Source of the DNA: Frankia gtarii
GTDB lineage: Bacteria > Actinomycetota > Actinomycetes > Frankiales > Frankiaceae
Direction: 5' to 3'
Length of the DNA stretch: 64,000 nucleotides
Assembly (NCBI RefSeq): GCF_025403375.1
Contig: NZ_JAMPTM010000004.1
Coordinates: 1-64,000, forward strand
This document shows, one piece after another, positions 8,373 through 17,329 of the stretch (position 1 is its first letter; every line of letters begins with the position of its first letter). Both the position numbers and the translations under genes were made by a program. Under the pieces are notes generated by a model, which had not been told where the DNA came from, searched no databases, and worked only from the letters and a program-made list of their open reading frames with translations.

Positions 8373-9449
8373 ATGACGACGATTCCCGTGCGGATCCTGC
8401 ATCCGCGGCACGGCATCCACGAGCCGACCGGCGGCACACCCGCCCGCACGGCCGGCTCGGTGCGCCGGACCACCACGATCGACATGCTGCGCCCCGACGG
8501 GTTCGACCGCCCGATGCATCTCGTCGGGCACGGCCGTGACCTGCGTACCTTCGGCCCCGGCGACGACCGGCGGAACATCCGGGTGCTGGGCGAGGCGACG
8601 ATGTTCGCGCGGGTGGACTTCGCGGCGGGGCGCGAGCTGCGCGAGATCACCAGCGGGCCGGCACGGCCGGCGTTGGCCGGGCTGGTCGGGCATTCGGTCG
8701 CCTCGGGCTTCCGGGCCCGGCTCGACGCGCTCGACCCGACCCTGATCGCCGAGAACGATCTGCTCCACCTGTTACTCGACGATCTGCCCGGCGCCTCGCT
8801 CGTCTCCGGCCATGCCTACAGTGCCGCCGCACAGGATGCGCGGGACGGGCCGCAGGCGCCGGGGAGCGACGTCCCGCGGACCCCGCCGATGCGCCAGGGC
8901 GACTACCGGTACGTGACGGACCTGTGCGCGGGGTTCGCCACCGGCGGGACGATCATGAATGAGGTCGAGGCGTTCGGCCGCTCGCCGGTGGTGACCGGTC
9001 CGGTCGCCCCGTCCCTGGCCCGGCCCGGTGACCCACTGGCCTGGCACGACATCCCGCCGCTGCCGCCGCGCGGGATGCGCCGGGCCCGCCGCGTCGACGT
9101 CCGCCTCCACGACCGTGGCGCGCTCGCCCACGTGGACGCGCTGTTCCGGGACTCCTACGTCCTGCCCGAGGGCGTGGAGACCGTCATCCACGAATACACC
9201 GTGACCGCCGAGGTCGACACAACCACGTCGACGTTCCTGAGCTGCGAGGCGACGCCCCGCGCGCTGCCGTTCGTCGAGTGCCCGGCCGCCGCGGCCAGCG
9301 CCACCCGGCTCGCCGGGATGCCGCTGGCGGGCCTGCGCCCGCACGTGCGCCGGGCCTTCACCGGCACCTCGACCTGCACCCACCTCAACGACACGCTTCG
9401 TGCGCTGGAGGACATCCCGGCGCTGCTCGCCCCGCTGCGGGCGGGATGA
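8373..9449 (+). CDS. DUF2889 domain protein
   Basis: This 358-residue protein of unknown function matches the DUF2889 family as I know it: an N-terminal segment with RRTTTIDMLRPDGFDRPMHL (about residues 30-50), a later LCAGFATGGTIMNEVEAFGR segment and a C-terminal CTHLNDTLRALEDIPALL motif. DUF2889 proteins occur in catabolic clusters of actinobacteria and proteobacteria and have no assigned reaction. I start it at the ATG at 8373 behind GAGGTGAG; an upstream in-frame start at 8250 adds unconserved residues. It is followed by a truncated amidohydrolase, so the original pair is broken here. Confidence 0.82.
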   Translation: MTTIPVRILHPRHGIHEPTGGTPARTAGSVRRTTTIDMLRPDGFDRPMHLVGHGRDLRTFGPGDDRRNIRVLGEATMFARVDFAAGRELREITSGPARPALAGLVGHSVASGFRARLDALDPTLIAENDLLHLLLDDLPGASLVSGHAYSAAAQDARDGPQAPGSDVPRTPPMRQGDYRYVTDLCAGFATGGTIMNEVEAFGRSPVVTGPVAPSLARPGDPLAWHDIPPLPPRGMRRARRVDVRLHDRGALAHVDALFRDSYVLPEGVETVIHEYTVTAEVDTTTSTFLSCEATPRALPFVECPAAAASATRLAGMPLAGLRPHVRRAFTGTSTCTHLNDTLRALEDIPALLAPLRAG

Positions 9450-9506
9450 GCCCGACAGCGGACCCACACCCCTCGGATGGCATGCACGAACAGGAGTCGA
9501 CACATC

Positions 9507-9632
9507 ATGGACAAGATCTGGGCCAACTCGGGAGACTCGCACTTCCTGGAGCCTGAGGACCTGTGGCGGACTCGGCCGGCCACCCGCCCCTTCTCGATCC
9601 GGCCGCAGCCAGTCCGACGACCCTCGACATAG
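9507..9632 (+). pseudogene. Truncated amidohydrolase (5' fragment)
   Basis: The frame opens MDKIWANSGDSHFLEPEDLW, which I recognise as the N-terminus of actinobacterial metal-dependent amidohydrolases (amidohydrolase-2/TIM-barrel family, normally about 350-400 residues). Homology stops after about 22 residues and the frame ends at 9632. The rest of the gene, including the metal-binding HxH and His/Asp positions, is not seen downstream. It lies 57 bp after the DUF2889 gene. A deletion or rearrangement removed the rest; the 41-residue product should be inactive. Confidence 0.65.
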
Positions 9633-10053
9633 CGAACCTGGTGATAAATGTGACCAGGTATGACGCGCCGCCTCCCACATGCCCATGCCAATCTGCGGCA
9701 CCTCCGCGGTCCGTCGAGCCCAGCCCGACGACAGCCGCCGCGCGGGCGGGCGCACCATCAGCGAAAGAGAGTGCGGATGGCCCCTCACACCATCGCGGAA
9801 ATACTCTCGGAGCGATGCACGCCCAGCATCGACAGGGCTGGTCATCACCCACGTGTCGGCCGGTTTCCTCAATCCGACCTTCGGCTCGACGGCATTCTTC
9901 GTCGCCCGCTTCCGCTACTGGCCACATTCGGAACACGGCTGGTCGACGCCGGCGGCCCGGCCGGGTCCTCGGCGCGCGACCATGACAGTTGTCATGACGG
10001 GCCGGTGACGGACATGACTGGGGCGGCCGGCCGCGAACCGGGACCCTCGTCCT
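9633..10053. other. Gene-poor stretch, probable deletion scar and exporter promoter region
   Basis: No convincing gene is seen in these 421 bp. Codon bias is weak in all frames and the overlapping open frames resemble no family I know. The stretch begins at the break in the amidohydrolase remnant. Its last 80 bp contain a dyad and a possible promoter for the ABC exporter operon. Confidence 0.5.
9981..9996. promoter_or_regulatory. Dyad CATGACA-GT-TGTCATG upstream of the ABC/two-component operon
   Basis: A perfect inverted repeat with 7-bp arms and a 2-bp spacer lies 57 bp before the ATP-binding gene. Its right half includes TTGTCA, a reasonable -35, followed after 17-18 bases by CATGAC as a poor -10. 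The operon encodes its own NarL-type response regulator. Such regulators often autoregulate through short dyads, so this is a good operator candidate, though binding is inferred. Confidence 0.45.
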
Positions 10054-11058
10054 ATGACGAGAACCCCATCGCCGCCCGGATCGGCGTCCCGCGCCACGGT
10101 CCGGGCCGGCGCCGAACCCGACCCGGCGCCGCCCCACAGCGTGCACCTGGTCGGCGTCCGCAAGCGGTACGGCGGCGTGCAGGCCGTCGACGGCGTTGAT
10201 CTGGCGATCGCGCCCGGCGAGGTGGTCGCCCTGCTCGGACCGAACGGCGCCGGCAAGTCGACGACCATCGACATGCTGCTCGGCCTGACCCGCCCCGACT
10301 CCGGCGCGGTCCGGCTGTTCGGCCGCGCCCCGCGGCAGGCGTGCACCGCCGGGCTGGTCGGCGCGATGCTGCAGAACGGCGGGCTGCTGCCCGAGATCAC
10401 CGTGGGGAAGATGCTGACGGCGGTGCGCGCGCTGTACCCCCGCGCGCTGCCGACCGCCGAGGTGCTGGCCCGCGCCGGCGTCGGTGATCTCGCCGACGCC
10501 CGCACCGACCGGCTCTCCGGCGGCCAGCGCCAGCGGGTCCGCTTCGCCCTGGCCCTGCTCCCCGACCCGGACCTGATCGTCCTCGACGAGCCGACGGCCG
10601 CGATGGACGTGGAGAGCCGCCGGGCGTTCTGGGCGGCGATGCGGGCCTGGGTGGCCGGCGGACGCACCGTCCTGTTCGCCACCCATTACCTCGAGGAGGC
10701 CGACGCCTTCGCCGACCGGATCGTCCTGCTGCGCCGCGGCCGCGTCATCGCCGACGGCCCGACCACCGAGATCAAGGCCCTCGTCGGCGGCCGGACGATC
10801 CGGGCCACGCTGCGTGGGCTCGACGACGCCGGGCTCGCCGGGCTCGGCCGGCTGCCGGGCGTGGCACGAGTCGAGGGCCGCGGCGAGTCGATCACCCTGA
10901 CCTGCCCCGACAGCGACGCGGCCCTGCGTGCCCTGCTCGCCGCCCACCCGGCGGCCGAGGACATCGAGGTCGTCGGCGCCGGCCTGGAGGACGCCTTCGT
11001 CGCCCTGACCAGCGACGACGCAGCCGCCACCACGGGCCGCGAGGAGACCTCGACATGA
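10054..11058 (+). CDS. ABC exporter ATP-binding protein (DrrA-like)
   Basis: This 334-residue ATPase powers an ABC-2-type exporter. Walker A is LLGPNGAGKSTTIDML (about residue 65), the signature is [13 protein letters not shown] (about residue 155), and Walker B is LIVLDEPTAAMD, followed by the H-loop FATHYLEEAD. A C-terminal extension after residue 235 is typical of drug and lipid exporters. The ATG at 10054 has no clear Shine-Dalgarno site. The gene overlaps the permease gene by four bases. With the histidine kinase and response regulator downstream it forms the common exporter-plus-DesK/NarL sensor layout linked to membrane-stress or antimicrobial response, such as linearmycin resistance in Bacillus. 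Confidence 0.92.
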   Translation: MTRTPSPPGSASRATVRAGAEPDPAPPHSVHLVGVRKRYGGVQAVDGVDLAIAPGEVVALLGPNGAGKSTTIDMLLGLTRPDSGAVRLFGRAPRQACTAGLVGAMLQNGGLLPEITVGKMLTAVRALYPRALPTAEVLARAGVGDLADARTDRLSGGQRQRVRFALALLPDPDLIVLDEPTAAMDVESRRAFWAAMRAWVAGGRTVLFATHYLEEADAFADRIVLLRRGRVIADGPTTEIKALVGGRTIRATLRGLDDAGLAGLGRLPGVARVEGRGESITLTCPDSDAALRALLAAHPAAEDIEVVGAGLEDAFVALTSDDAAATTGREETST

Positions 11059-11882
11059 CCACCAGCCCCGCGGCCGGCACGGCCGGCACCGCCGCCGTGT
11101 CCACCGCCGATGCCTCGATCACCGCCGTCCCGATCACCGGCGCGGCGGTCACGTACCTGCGCTACGTCCGGTCCGAGGTCAGCCGGGTCTGGCGCAACAC
11201 CCGCCTGCTGATCTTCAGTCTCGTCCTGCCGATCATCCTGTTCGGCGCGTTCAGCTCCTCGGGCGCCGACGACCGGCTGGGTGACCTCACCGTCGCCCCC
11301 TACATCATGATCAGCATGGCGTCGTTCGGGGCGATGAACGCCGTCCTCGGCACCGCCGGGCGGATCGCGACCGAACGCTCCATCGGCTGGAACCGGCAGC
11401 TTCGGCTGACCGCCCTGACCGGCCCGCAGTACGTGCTGGGCAAGGTGACCACCGGTTTCACCCTGGCCGTGCTGCCGATCGTCGCCGTGTTCGCGGCCGG
11501 CGACGCGATGCGCGGTGTCCGCCTGTCGGCCGGGACGTACCTCGGCGCGGGCGCGTCGATCCTGCTCGGCCTGGTGCCGCTCGCGGCGTTCGCGATCTGG
11601 CTCGGCTACCTGGTGCGCCCGGAGAACATGCAGGCGATCACCGGCGGAGTGTTCAGCCTGCTGGCCCTGGCCGGCGGGATCTGGGTGCCGGTGGAGAACT
11701 TCCCGGGCTGGCTCGCCGATATCGTGAAGCTGCTGCCCATGTACTGGTCGGCCCAGGCCGGCCGGGCGGTACTCGCCGGCGGCTGGGTCGGCGGGCGCGG
11801 CCTGGCCACCCTGGCGGTGTGGACAGTGATCCTCGGCGCCGTCGCCGGCCGTGCCTACCTGCGCGACCAGCTCCGCACTTGA
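11055..11882 (+). CDS. ABC-2 type exporter permease
   Basis: This 275-residue membrane subunit pairs with the preceding ATPase. After a Thr/Ala-rich start it shows about six hydrophobic segments: LLIFSLVLPIILFGAF near residue 50, the MISMASFGAMNAVLG region near 85, and later helices ending with LATLAVWTVILGAVAG. The segment SIGWNRQLRLTALTG is typical of ABC-2 permeases next to DesK-type sensors. Start and stop are coupled to the ATPase gene by ATGA. The likely cargo is a lipid-like or antimicrobial compound, which is inference. Confidence 0.88.
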   Translation: MTTSPAAGTAGTAAVSTADASITAVPITGAAVTYLRYVRSEVSRVWRNTRLLIFSLVLPIILFGAFSSSGADDRLGDLTVAPYIMISMASFGAMNAVLGTAGRIATERSIGWNRQLRLTALTGPQYVLGKVTTGFTLAVLPIVAVFAAGDAMRGVRLSAGTYLGAGASILLGLVPLAAFAIWLGYLVRPENMQAITGGVFSLLALAGGIWVPVENFPGWLADIVKLLPMYWSAQAGRAVLAGGWVGGRGLATLAVWTVILGAVAGRAYLRDQLRT

Positions 11883-11934
11883 CGGTGCGCCCGGCGCACC
11901 GCGGGCGGGCAGACCGGACGGGGAGGCATTGACG

Positions 11935-13299
11935 ATGGCCGAGCGGATGGCCGACGCGGGCGCGGGCGGGACGTCCACGGCGGGGGCGCTGCGCCGCTGG
12001 CTGTTGCAGCCGGCGCTGCCGCAGCCGGTGCTGCCAGGTGCGCCAAGCCGGGTTGGCATGGACCCCTGGCGGTGGCGTCGGATCGCCGGCGTGTTCCTGA
12101 TCTACCTCGGCTACGCCGTCTCGGACATGTTCGCCCTGCATGACGGCGACGGCGTCGTCGTGTTCGGCTTCGCCGTGCTCGCCGCGTTCAGCCTGCTCTA
12201 CCTGTGGGGCGTTCCGCTGATCGCCTTCCGCGGCCGGCGCGAGTTGCGGGTGCCGGTGCTGGTCGCGATGGCGGCCTGCATCGCCGCGTACCTGCCGGTC
12301 GTCGGCGGCGGCGGCCTGGTCATGACGATCTACCTGGGCGTGGCGCTGGTCCTGCTGCTTCGCCCGGCCGTCTCCCTCCCGCTGATCCTCGCGATCGCCG
12401 CCGTGGACACCTGGCTGCCCGAACGCATCGGCTGGTGGCAGACGCACGGCGAGCAGTGGTCGCTGTCCGGGCCGGTGCTGTTCGTCGCGTTGACCATGTT
12501 CGGGATCCGCGCCGGTGCGCGTAACCAGGTGGAGCTGTCCCGTGCCCACCGGGAGATCGAACGGCTCGCCAAGGAGCAGGAACGGCTGCGCATCGCCCGC
12601 GACCTGCACGATCTGCTCGGCCACGCGCTGACCACGATCACGGTGAAGGCCGAGCTCGCCTCGAAGCTGGCCGGGCGCGACCCGGCCCGCGCCGCCACCG
12701 AGATGGCCGAGGTCGCCGCCCTCGGCCGCCAGAGCCTGGCCGACGTGCGGGCCACCGTCGCCGGTTACCGGGAGGTCAGTCTGGTCACCGAGCTCGCCGC
12801 GGCGCGCCAGGTGCTCGCCGCGGCGGGGATCAGTGCCGAGCTGCCCGCCTCCGTCGACGAGGTGCCAGGCTCCCTTCGGGAGTTGTTCGGCTGGGTGGTC
12901 CGCGAGGGCGTGACCAACTCCGTGCGACACAGCGGCGCGCACCACCTGCGCGTCACCGTCGACGGCCGCAGCATCGAGGTGGTCGACGACGGCACCGGCC
13001 CCGCCGACGCCGCGGGCCGCGCCGCCGCCGGCCCAGGCGGGGGCGCGGGCCTGGCGGGGCTCTCCGAGCGGGTCGCGGCGGCGGGCGGGCGGACCGAGAC
13101 CGGTGCCGCGTCCACGACCGGCCCGTCGCCCGGCTTCAGGCTGCGCGTCGTCGTCGCGCCGCCGGCCGCCGCGGTTCCCCCACACCGCGAGGTCACCCAG
13201 GCGACCCACGGCCCCGCGGACCCAGCGGCGGCCGGGGCCCTGCTGCCGGTCGCCGGCCTGGACGGGGCGCGGACGGGCCCAGCAGGGACACCGAGATGA
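11935..13299 (+). CDS. Sensor histidine kinase, DesK/NarX (HisKA_3) type
   Basis: This 454-residue kinase has about five membrane helices between residues 45 and 190. The dimerisation box is RLRIARDLHDLLGHALTT with phospho-acceptor His near position 225, and the HATPase domain is marked by VREGVTNSVRHSGAHHL near 325 and a short G-rich box. No extracellular sensor domain is seen, so it probably senses membrane state or acts with the ABC exporter. I start it at the ATG at 11935 behind GGGGAGG; a longer frame overlapping the permease is less likely. It overlaps the response regulator gene by ATGA. Confidence 0.9.
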   Translation: MAERMADAGAGGTSTAGALRRWLLQPALPQPVLPGAPSRVGMDPWRWRRIAGVFLIYLGYAVSDMFALHDGDGVVVFGFAVLAAFSLLYLWGVPLIAFRGRRELRVPVLVAMAACIAAYLPVVGGGGLVMTIYLGVALVLLLRPAVSLPLILAIAAVDTWLPERIGWWQTHGEQWSLSGPVLFVALTMFGIRAGARNQVELSRAHREIERLAKEQERLRIARDLHDLLGHALTTITVKAELASKLAGRDPARAATEMAEVAALGRQSLADVRATVAGYREVSLVTELAAARQVLAAAGISAELPASVDEVPGSLRELFGWVVREGVTNSVRHSGAHHLRVTVDGRSIEVVDDGTGPADAAGRAAAGPGGGAGLAGLSERVAAAGGRTETGAASTTGPSPGFRLRVVVAPPAAAVPPHREVTQATHGPADPAAAGALLPVAGLDGARTGPAGTPR

Positions 13300-13901
13300 T
13301 CAGGGTCCTGCTCGCCGACGACCAGCATCTCGTCCGAGGCGCGCTCGCCGCGCTGCTCTCCCTGGAGGACGACATCGAGGTCGTCGGCCAGGTCGGCCGC
13401 GGCGACGAGGTCGTGTCCCAGGTCGGCGCGCTGCACCCGGACGTCGTGCTGATGGACGTGGAGATGCCCGGTATCGACGGCCTGGCCGCCGCCGCGGCGG
13501 TGCGCGCCACCGCGCCGTCGACCCAGGTCCTGATCGTGACCACCTTCGGCCGCACCGGCTACCTGCGCCGGGCGATGGAGGCCGGCGCGCTCGGCTTCGT
13601 CGTCAAGGACGCTCCCGCCGAGGCCCTCGCCGCCGCCATCCGGCGGGTCGCCCGCGGGGAACGGGTCGTCGACCCCACCCTCGCCGCCGCCACCCTCGCT
13701 GGCGGAGCAAGCCCGCTGACCGGCCGGGAACGCGACGTCCTCGTCGCCGCCCGCGACGGCGCGACCGTCGCCGACATTGCCGGTCGGCTGTTCCTCTCCG
13801 AGGGCACCGTGCGCAACTACCTGTCATCCGTGATTGCGAAGACGGGCACCCGCAACCGGATGGAGGCCCTGCGCGCCGCCGAGGACGCCGGCTGGCTCTG
13901 A
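13296..13901 (+). CDS. NarL/FixJ family response regulator
   Basis: This 201-residue transcription factor has a receiver domain (residues 1-120) with the phosphorylation site in VVLMDVEMPG (Asp near 54) and conserved Lys in FVVKDAPAE. The LuxR-type helix-turn-helix at about 135-195 includes LTGRERDVLVAARDG and LSEGTVRNYLSSVIAKTGTRNR. It pairs with the kinase it overlaps and probably controls the ABC exporter operon, possibly through the dyad at 9981-9996. Confidence 0.93.
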   Translation: MIRVLLADDQHLVRGALAALLSLEDDIEVVGQVGRGDEVVSQVGALHPDVVLMDVEMPGIDGLAAAAAVRATAPSTQVLIVTTFGRTGYLRRAMEAGALGFVVKDAPAEALAAAIRRVARGERVVDPTLAAATLAGGASPLTGRERDVLVAARDGATVADIAGRLFLSEGTVRNYLSSVIAKTGTRNRMEALRAAEDAGWL

Positions 13902-13965
13902 CCGCCCGCGCCGATCAGGCCAACCGGGCGCAGGTCGCCAGCATGGCCAGGCTCTCACTGGATGT

Positions 13966-13993
13966 TTGATTTGTCTTGATTGCCGCTTATGTT
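13966..13993 (+). promoter_or_regulatory. Possible promoter for the GPP34 gene
   Basis: TTGATT at 13966-13971 and TATGTT at 13988-13993 are separated by 16 bp in an unusually AT-rich patch just after the response regulator gene. It is about 185 bp upstream of the GPP34 start. The match is fair and untested. Confidence 0.35.
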
Positions 13994-14178
13994 CTATCGG
14001 GGGTCTCGCCAGGTGGGTGTTGCTTCGCCCGTTACACGCCCGGCCGTGTTGTCGATCACAGCGATTCGGCTGTCGGGCCGGCGACGGAGGGTTGCGCTCC
14101 CGGAGACAGGGGCATGATCATCACTGCTGGAGCCGGGACCGCAGTCCCGGCACGCCGATCCGGAGGGGGACGACGGCT

Positions 14179-14841
14179 GTGCTGCTCGCCGAGGACCTGC
14201 TGCTGCTCGCGCTCGACCCGGATGCCGGGACTCCGGTGAACTCGTCCCGCGAGCCGCTGGGGGTGGCGCTGTGCGGCGCGCTCGTGGCCGAGCTGGGGCT
14301 CGCGGGGCTGGTCGAGGAGGACGGGCGACGGCTCGCACCCATCGGCGCCCGCCCGGACCATCCGCTGCTCGCCGACGTCCACGCCGCACTCGGCACGGTC
14401 CGCGGGCGGCGGGCGGCCGATCAGCTCCGCCGACTGGACTCGGCGATCGGCGGGGTCTGGGCGCGGGTCGTCGACGGGCTGGTCGACGCCGGCGTCGTCG
14501 GCCGCCGGCGCGACCGGGTGCTCATCGTGCGGATCACCCACCATCCCGTACTGCGCACCGAGGTTCGCGACGAGATGGTGCGGCGGATGCAGGCCGCGGC
14601 GACCGGCGACGGGCCGCTGGATGCGCGCACCGCCACCGTGCTCGCCCTGTCCGGGCCCTCCCGCCTGCTGGAGGTCGTCGCCCCCGCGCGCGCCGACCGC
14701 CGCCAGGCCAAGACGCGCATCGCGGACGCGACGGAGCAGACCCCGGTCGCCCCGATCGTGCGCAAGGTGATCCAGGAGGCGCAGCAGGCGGCCGCCGCCG
14801 CCGCGAGCACCGCCGTCATCGCCAGCACGGCGTCCGGCTGA
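14179..14841 (+). CDS. GPP34 (GOLPH3-like) family phosphoprotein
   Basis: This 220-residue cytoplasmic protein belongs to the GPP34 family, which in eukaryotes binds phosphatidylinositol-4-phosphate and is common in actinobacteria without a known role. The diagnostic start LLLLALDPDAGTP is followed by LGVALCGALVAELGLAGLV. An Arg-rich middle region (VGRRRDRVLIVRITHHPV) and a DARTATVLALSGPSRLL segment come before an Ala-rich tail. The GTG at 14179 has GGAGGGGG upstream and is the only start that fits the domain. It is not obviously part of the exporter operon. Confidence 0.85.
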   Translation: MLLAEDLLLLALDPDAGTPVNSSREPLGVALCGALVAELGLAGLVEEDGRRLAPIGARPDHPLLADVHAALGTVRGRRAADQLRRLDSAIGGVWARVVDGLVDAGVVGRRRDRVLIVRITHHPVLRTEVRDEMVRRMQAAATGDGPLDARTATVLALSGPSRLLEVVAPARADRRQAKTRIADATEQTPVAPIVRKVIQEAQQAAAAAASTAVIASTASG

Positions 14842-14946
14842 CCGGGCCACACGCCACGCGTCGATCACTACCCATCCCCACCAGGATCTCAACCTATAGT
14901 CATCATCCGACTCCTCTGCGCAGTCATACGTCAGGAGTGACGCCGG

Positions 14947-15312
14947 ATGATGCACGACCGTGACCCCGCCGAACCCGACGATCGACCTCGCCGGTCCCCC
15001 AGATCCCGCCGGTTCCCCGGCTCCCATCGGTCCGGCCGGTCGCGCCGGCGGGTAGGAGCGGTGGCCGCCCGCGGTGTCGTCGCGGTCGTGCTCACCGCGC
15101 AGGTCGTCGCCCTGCTGCTGGTCGGCGCCTACGCGCGGCGCAGCCCACGGCTGTGGGGATTCCCCTTCTTCTACTGGTACACGCTGCTGTGGTTGCTGAT
15201 CGGCGCGGCGACGATGGCGGCCTGCACCTGGCTGCTCGGCCGGACCGCCCCGGCGGGCGCGGCCGTATGCGCCGAGCATGGCGCCACCCGGCCGAATCGG
15301 GAACGTCGGTGA
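14947..15312 (+). CDS. DUF3311 small membrane protein
   Basis: This 121-residue protein has a long basic N-terminus (residues 1-38) and two membrane helices (about 42-62 and 75-100), with the segment WGFPFFYWYTLLWLLIGAA typical of DUF3311. DUF3311 proteins are encoded directly before sodium:solute symporters of the MctP/ActP kind and are probably accessory subunits. Its TGA overlaps the GTG of the symporter gene. AGGAG precedes the ATG by 11 bases. Confidence 0.85.
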   Translation: MMHDRDPAEPDDRPRRSPRSRRFPGSHRSGRSRRRVGAVAARGVVAVVLTAQVVALLLVGAYARRSPRLWGFPFFYWYTLLWLLIGAATMAACTWLLGRTAPAGAAVCAEHGATRPNRERR

Positions 15313-17027
15313 CGCCGACCGGCGTTGGGACGTCGGCCCTCGCCGGGACGGCCCCCGGCGGGGACGGTCCGCTGGCCGCGCAGCCGTTGCACACCTCCTT
15401 CCACGGAGTGGAGTTCGCGGTGTTCGCCGCGCTGTTCGCCGCGGTGGCCGTCCTCGGCTTCGGCGCGGCCCGCTGGCGGCGCGCCGGGTCGGGGCGACTG
15501 GCCAGCCTCGACGAGTGGGGACTGGGCGGGCGCGGGTTCGGCTCGTTCGCCGCCTGGTTCCTCATCGGCGGCGACATCTTCACCGCCTACACGTTCGTCG
15601 CCGTCCCCGGCGCGATGTACGCGACGGGCGCGGTCAGCGGCTGGTTCGCCGTCGCCTACACCACGATCGTCTGGCCGATGATGTTCGTCGTCATGCCGCG
15701 ACTGTGGACGGTGGCCCACCGGCACGGCTACGTCACCCCGGCCGACCTGGTCCGCGGCCGGTACGGCTCGCGCCCGCTGGCCCTCGCGGTCGCCGTCACC
15801 GGGGTCGTCGCGACCATGCCCTACATCGCCCTGCAGCTCGTCGGCATGCAGGCGGTGCTGGAAGTGATGGGCGTCGGGACGAACAGCACCAACCCGATCG
15901 TGCGCGATCTGCCGGTCATCGTCGCGTTCGGGGTCCTCGCCGCCTGCACCTACACCGCCGGGCTGCGGGCACCGGCGCTGATCGCGTTCGCCAAGGACCT
16001 GCTCATCTACGCGGTGGTCCTGGTCGCTGTCGTCGTCATCCCGCACCGCCTCGGCGGCTTCGGCGCGGTCTTCGACGCGGCGCAGCACAAGTTCGACGCG
16101 GCGAACGCCGCCGCGGCGAAGGCGGGCCATCCGGCGCCGGCGGCGTTCGTCCCCGGGCCCACCCAGTTCCTCGCCTACGGCACCCTCGCCCTCGGCTCGG
16201 CGATGGCGCTGCTGCTGTACCCGCACGCGATCACCGGGGTGCTGGCAACCCGAAGCCGGGAGGTCATCCGGCGCAACACCGCCGTCCTGCCGCTGTACTC
16301 GCTGCTGCTGGCCTTCCTCGCGTTGCTCGGATATGTGGCGATCGCCGCCGGGGTGCACACCACGAATCCGCGCCTCGCCGTGCCGCTGCTGTTCGAGCGG
16401 GAGTTCCCCGCCTGGTTCACCGGCGTCGCGTTCGCCGCGGTCGCCATCGGCGCGCTGGTCCCCGCCGCGATCATGTCGATTGCGGCGGCGAACCTGTTCA
16501 CCCGCACCGTCTACGTCGGGTACCTGCGGCCAGGTGCGACCCCCGCCGAGGAGGCACGCGTGTCGAAGCTCGCCTCGCTGCTGGTCAAGGCCGGTGCGCT
16601 GGTCTTCGTCCTCGGGTTCGACACCCAGAACTCCATCAACCTGCAGCTGCTCGGCGGGGTGTGGATCCTGCAGACGTTCCCGTCGGTGGTGTTCGCCCTG
16701 TGGCGGCCACGGCTGCACCGGTGGGCACTGCTAGCCGGTTGGCTGGTGGGCATCTGCTACGGCACCGCCGAGGCCTACGCCCAGCACAGCGCCCTGGCCG
16801 CCCACTTCGGCGGCTCGCTGGCGAACGTGCCCGGTCTCGGCCGCGCCGGATACATCGCGGTGACGGCGTTCGCGCTCAACCTCGCCGTCGCCCTGGTCGG
16901 CTCGGCGCTGCTGCGGGCCGTGGGCGTCCCGAACGGGCCCGACGCCACCGCGGTCGAGCCGGCCACGATGGTGCCCGAGCAGGCCCGTCAGCCGGTGGCA
17001 ATCGGTGACGCGGCGGCGTCGGCGTAG
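15309..17027 (+). CDS. Sodium:solute symporter family protein (MctP-like)
   Basis: This 572-residue permease of the SSS family probably imports a monocarboxylate or other small organic acid with sodium or protons. The GTG at 15309 overlaps the DUF3311 stop and gives a start about 40 residues before the first helix. About 13 hydrophobic segments are visible. Family features include LDEWGLGGRGFGSFAAWFL (about residue 65), the VTPADLVRGRYGSRPLALAV region and LIAFAKDLLIYAVVLVAVV. The preceding DUF3311 gene supports the MctP-like subgroup, but the substrate is not shown. Confidence 0.88.
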   Translation: MTPTGVGTSALAGTAPGGDGPLAAQPLHTSFHGVEFAVFAALFAAVAVLGFGAARWRRAGSGRLASLDEWGLGGRGFGSFAAWFLIGGDIFTAYTFVAVPGAMYATGAVSGWFAVAYTTIVWPMMFVVMPRLWTVAHRHGYVTPADLVRGRYGSRPLALAVAVTGVVATMPYIALQLVGMQAVLEVMGVGTNSTNPIVRDLPVIVAFGVLAACTYTAGLRAPALIAFAKDLLIYAVVLVAVVVIPHRLGGFGAVFDAAQHKFDAANAAAAKAGHPAPAAFVPGPTQFLAYGTLALGSAMALLLYPHAITGVLATRSREVIRRNTAVLPLYSLLLAFLALLGYVAIAAGVHTTNPRLAVPLLFEREFPAWFTGVAFAAVAIGALVPAAIMSIAAANLFTRTVYVGYLRPGATPAEEARVSKLASLLVKAGALVFVLGFDTQNSINLQLLGGVWILQTFPSVVFALWRPRLHRWALLAGWLVGICYGTAEAYAQHSALAAHFGGSLANVPGLGRAGYIAVTAFALNLAVALVGSALLRAVGVPNGPDATAVEPATMVPEQARQPVAIGDAAASA

Positions 17028-17252
17028 GTGCTGATCTCGATCAGGTTGCCGTCCGGGTCGCGGACGTAGCGGACGTAGCAGCTGGTGATCGGTCCGGTGG
17101 CGCCCGTGCGGCCCACCGGGCCCTGCTCGACGGGCCCGCCGAGCTCGGCGGGCCGGGCCTGTACCTCGTCGAGGGGCACGCCGCTGACCAGGCAGAGGTC
17201 GACCGAGCCGGGGGTGGGGCGGGCAGCCCCGCCGATCAGTCGTCCAGACCAC
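16988..17252 (-). pseudogene. VOC/glyoxalase-fold protein, C-terminal remnant
   Basis: The minus-strand frame contains ARPTPGSVDLCLVSGVPLDEV, then VEQGPVGRTGATGPITS, then RDPDGNLIEISTYAD. This is the second half of a vicinal-oxygen-chelate protein of about 130 residues. The first half, with the first metal ligand, is missing and no start codon with a ribosome site is present. The remnant overlaps the 3' end of the symporter gene by 40 bp on the opposite strand. One extra VRYV duplication interrupts the usual spacing. It looks decayed and non-functional. Confidence 0.65.
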
Positions 17253-17329
17253 CGAAGCCGCTGTTGGCGCACACTTTCACACGTCATCCGTGTTGAACCT
17301 GCTCGCCACCGTCTCCGGAGAGGACAGCC

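Noticed and set aside
9860-9960. Open frame with VITHVSAGFLNPTFGS-like sequence as a gene
   Set aside because: It looks protein-like over a short stretch, but has no recognised family, no ribosome site and is flanked by incoherent sequence.
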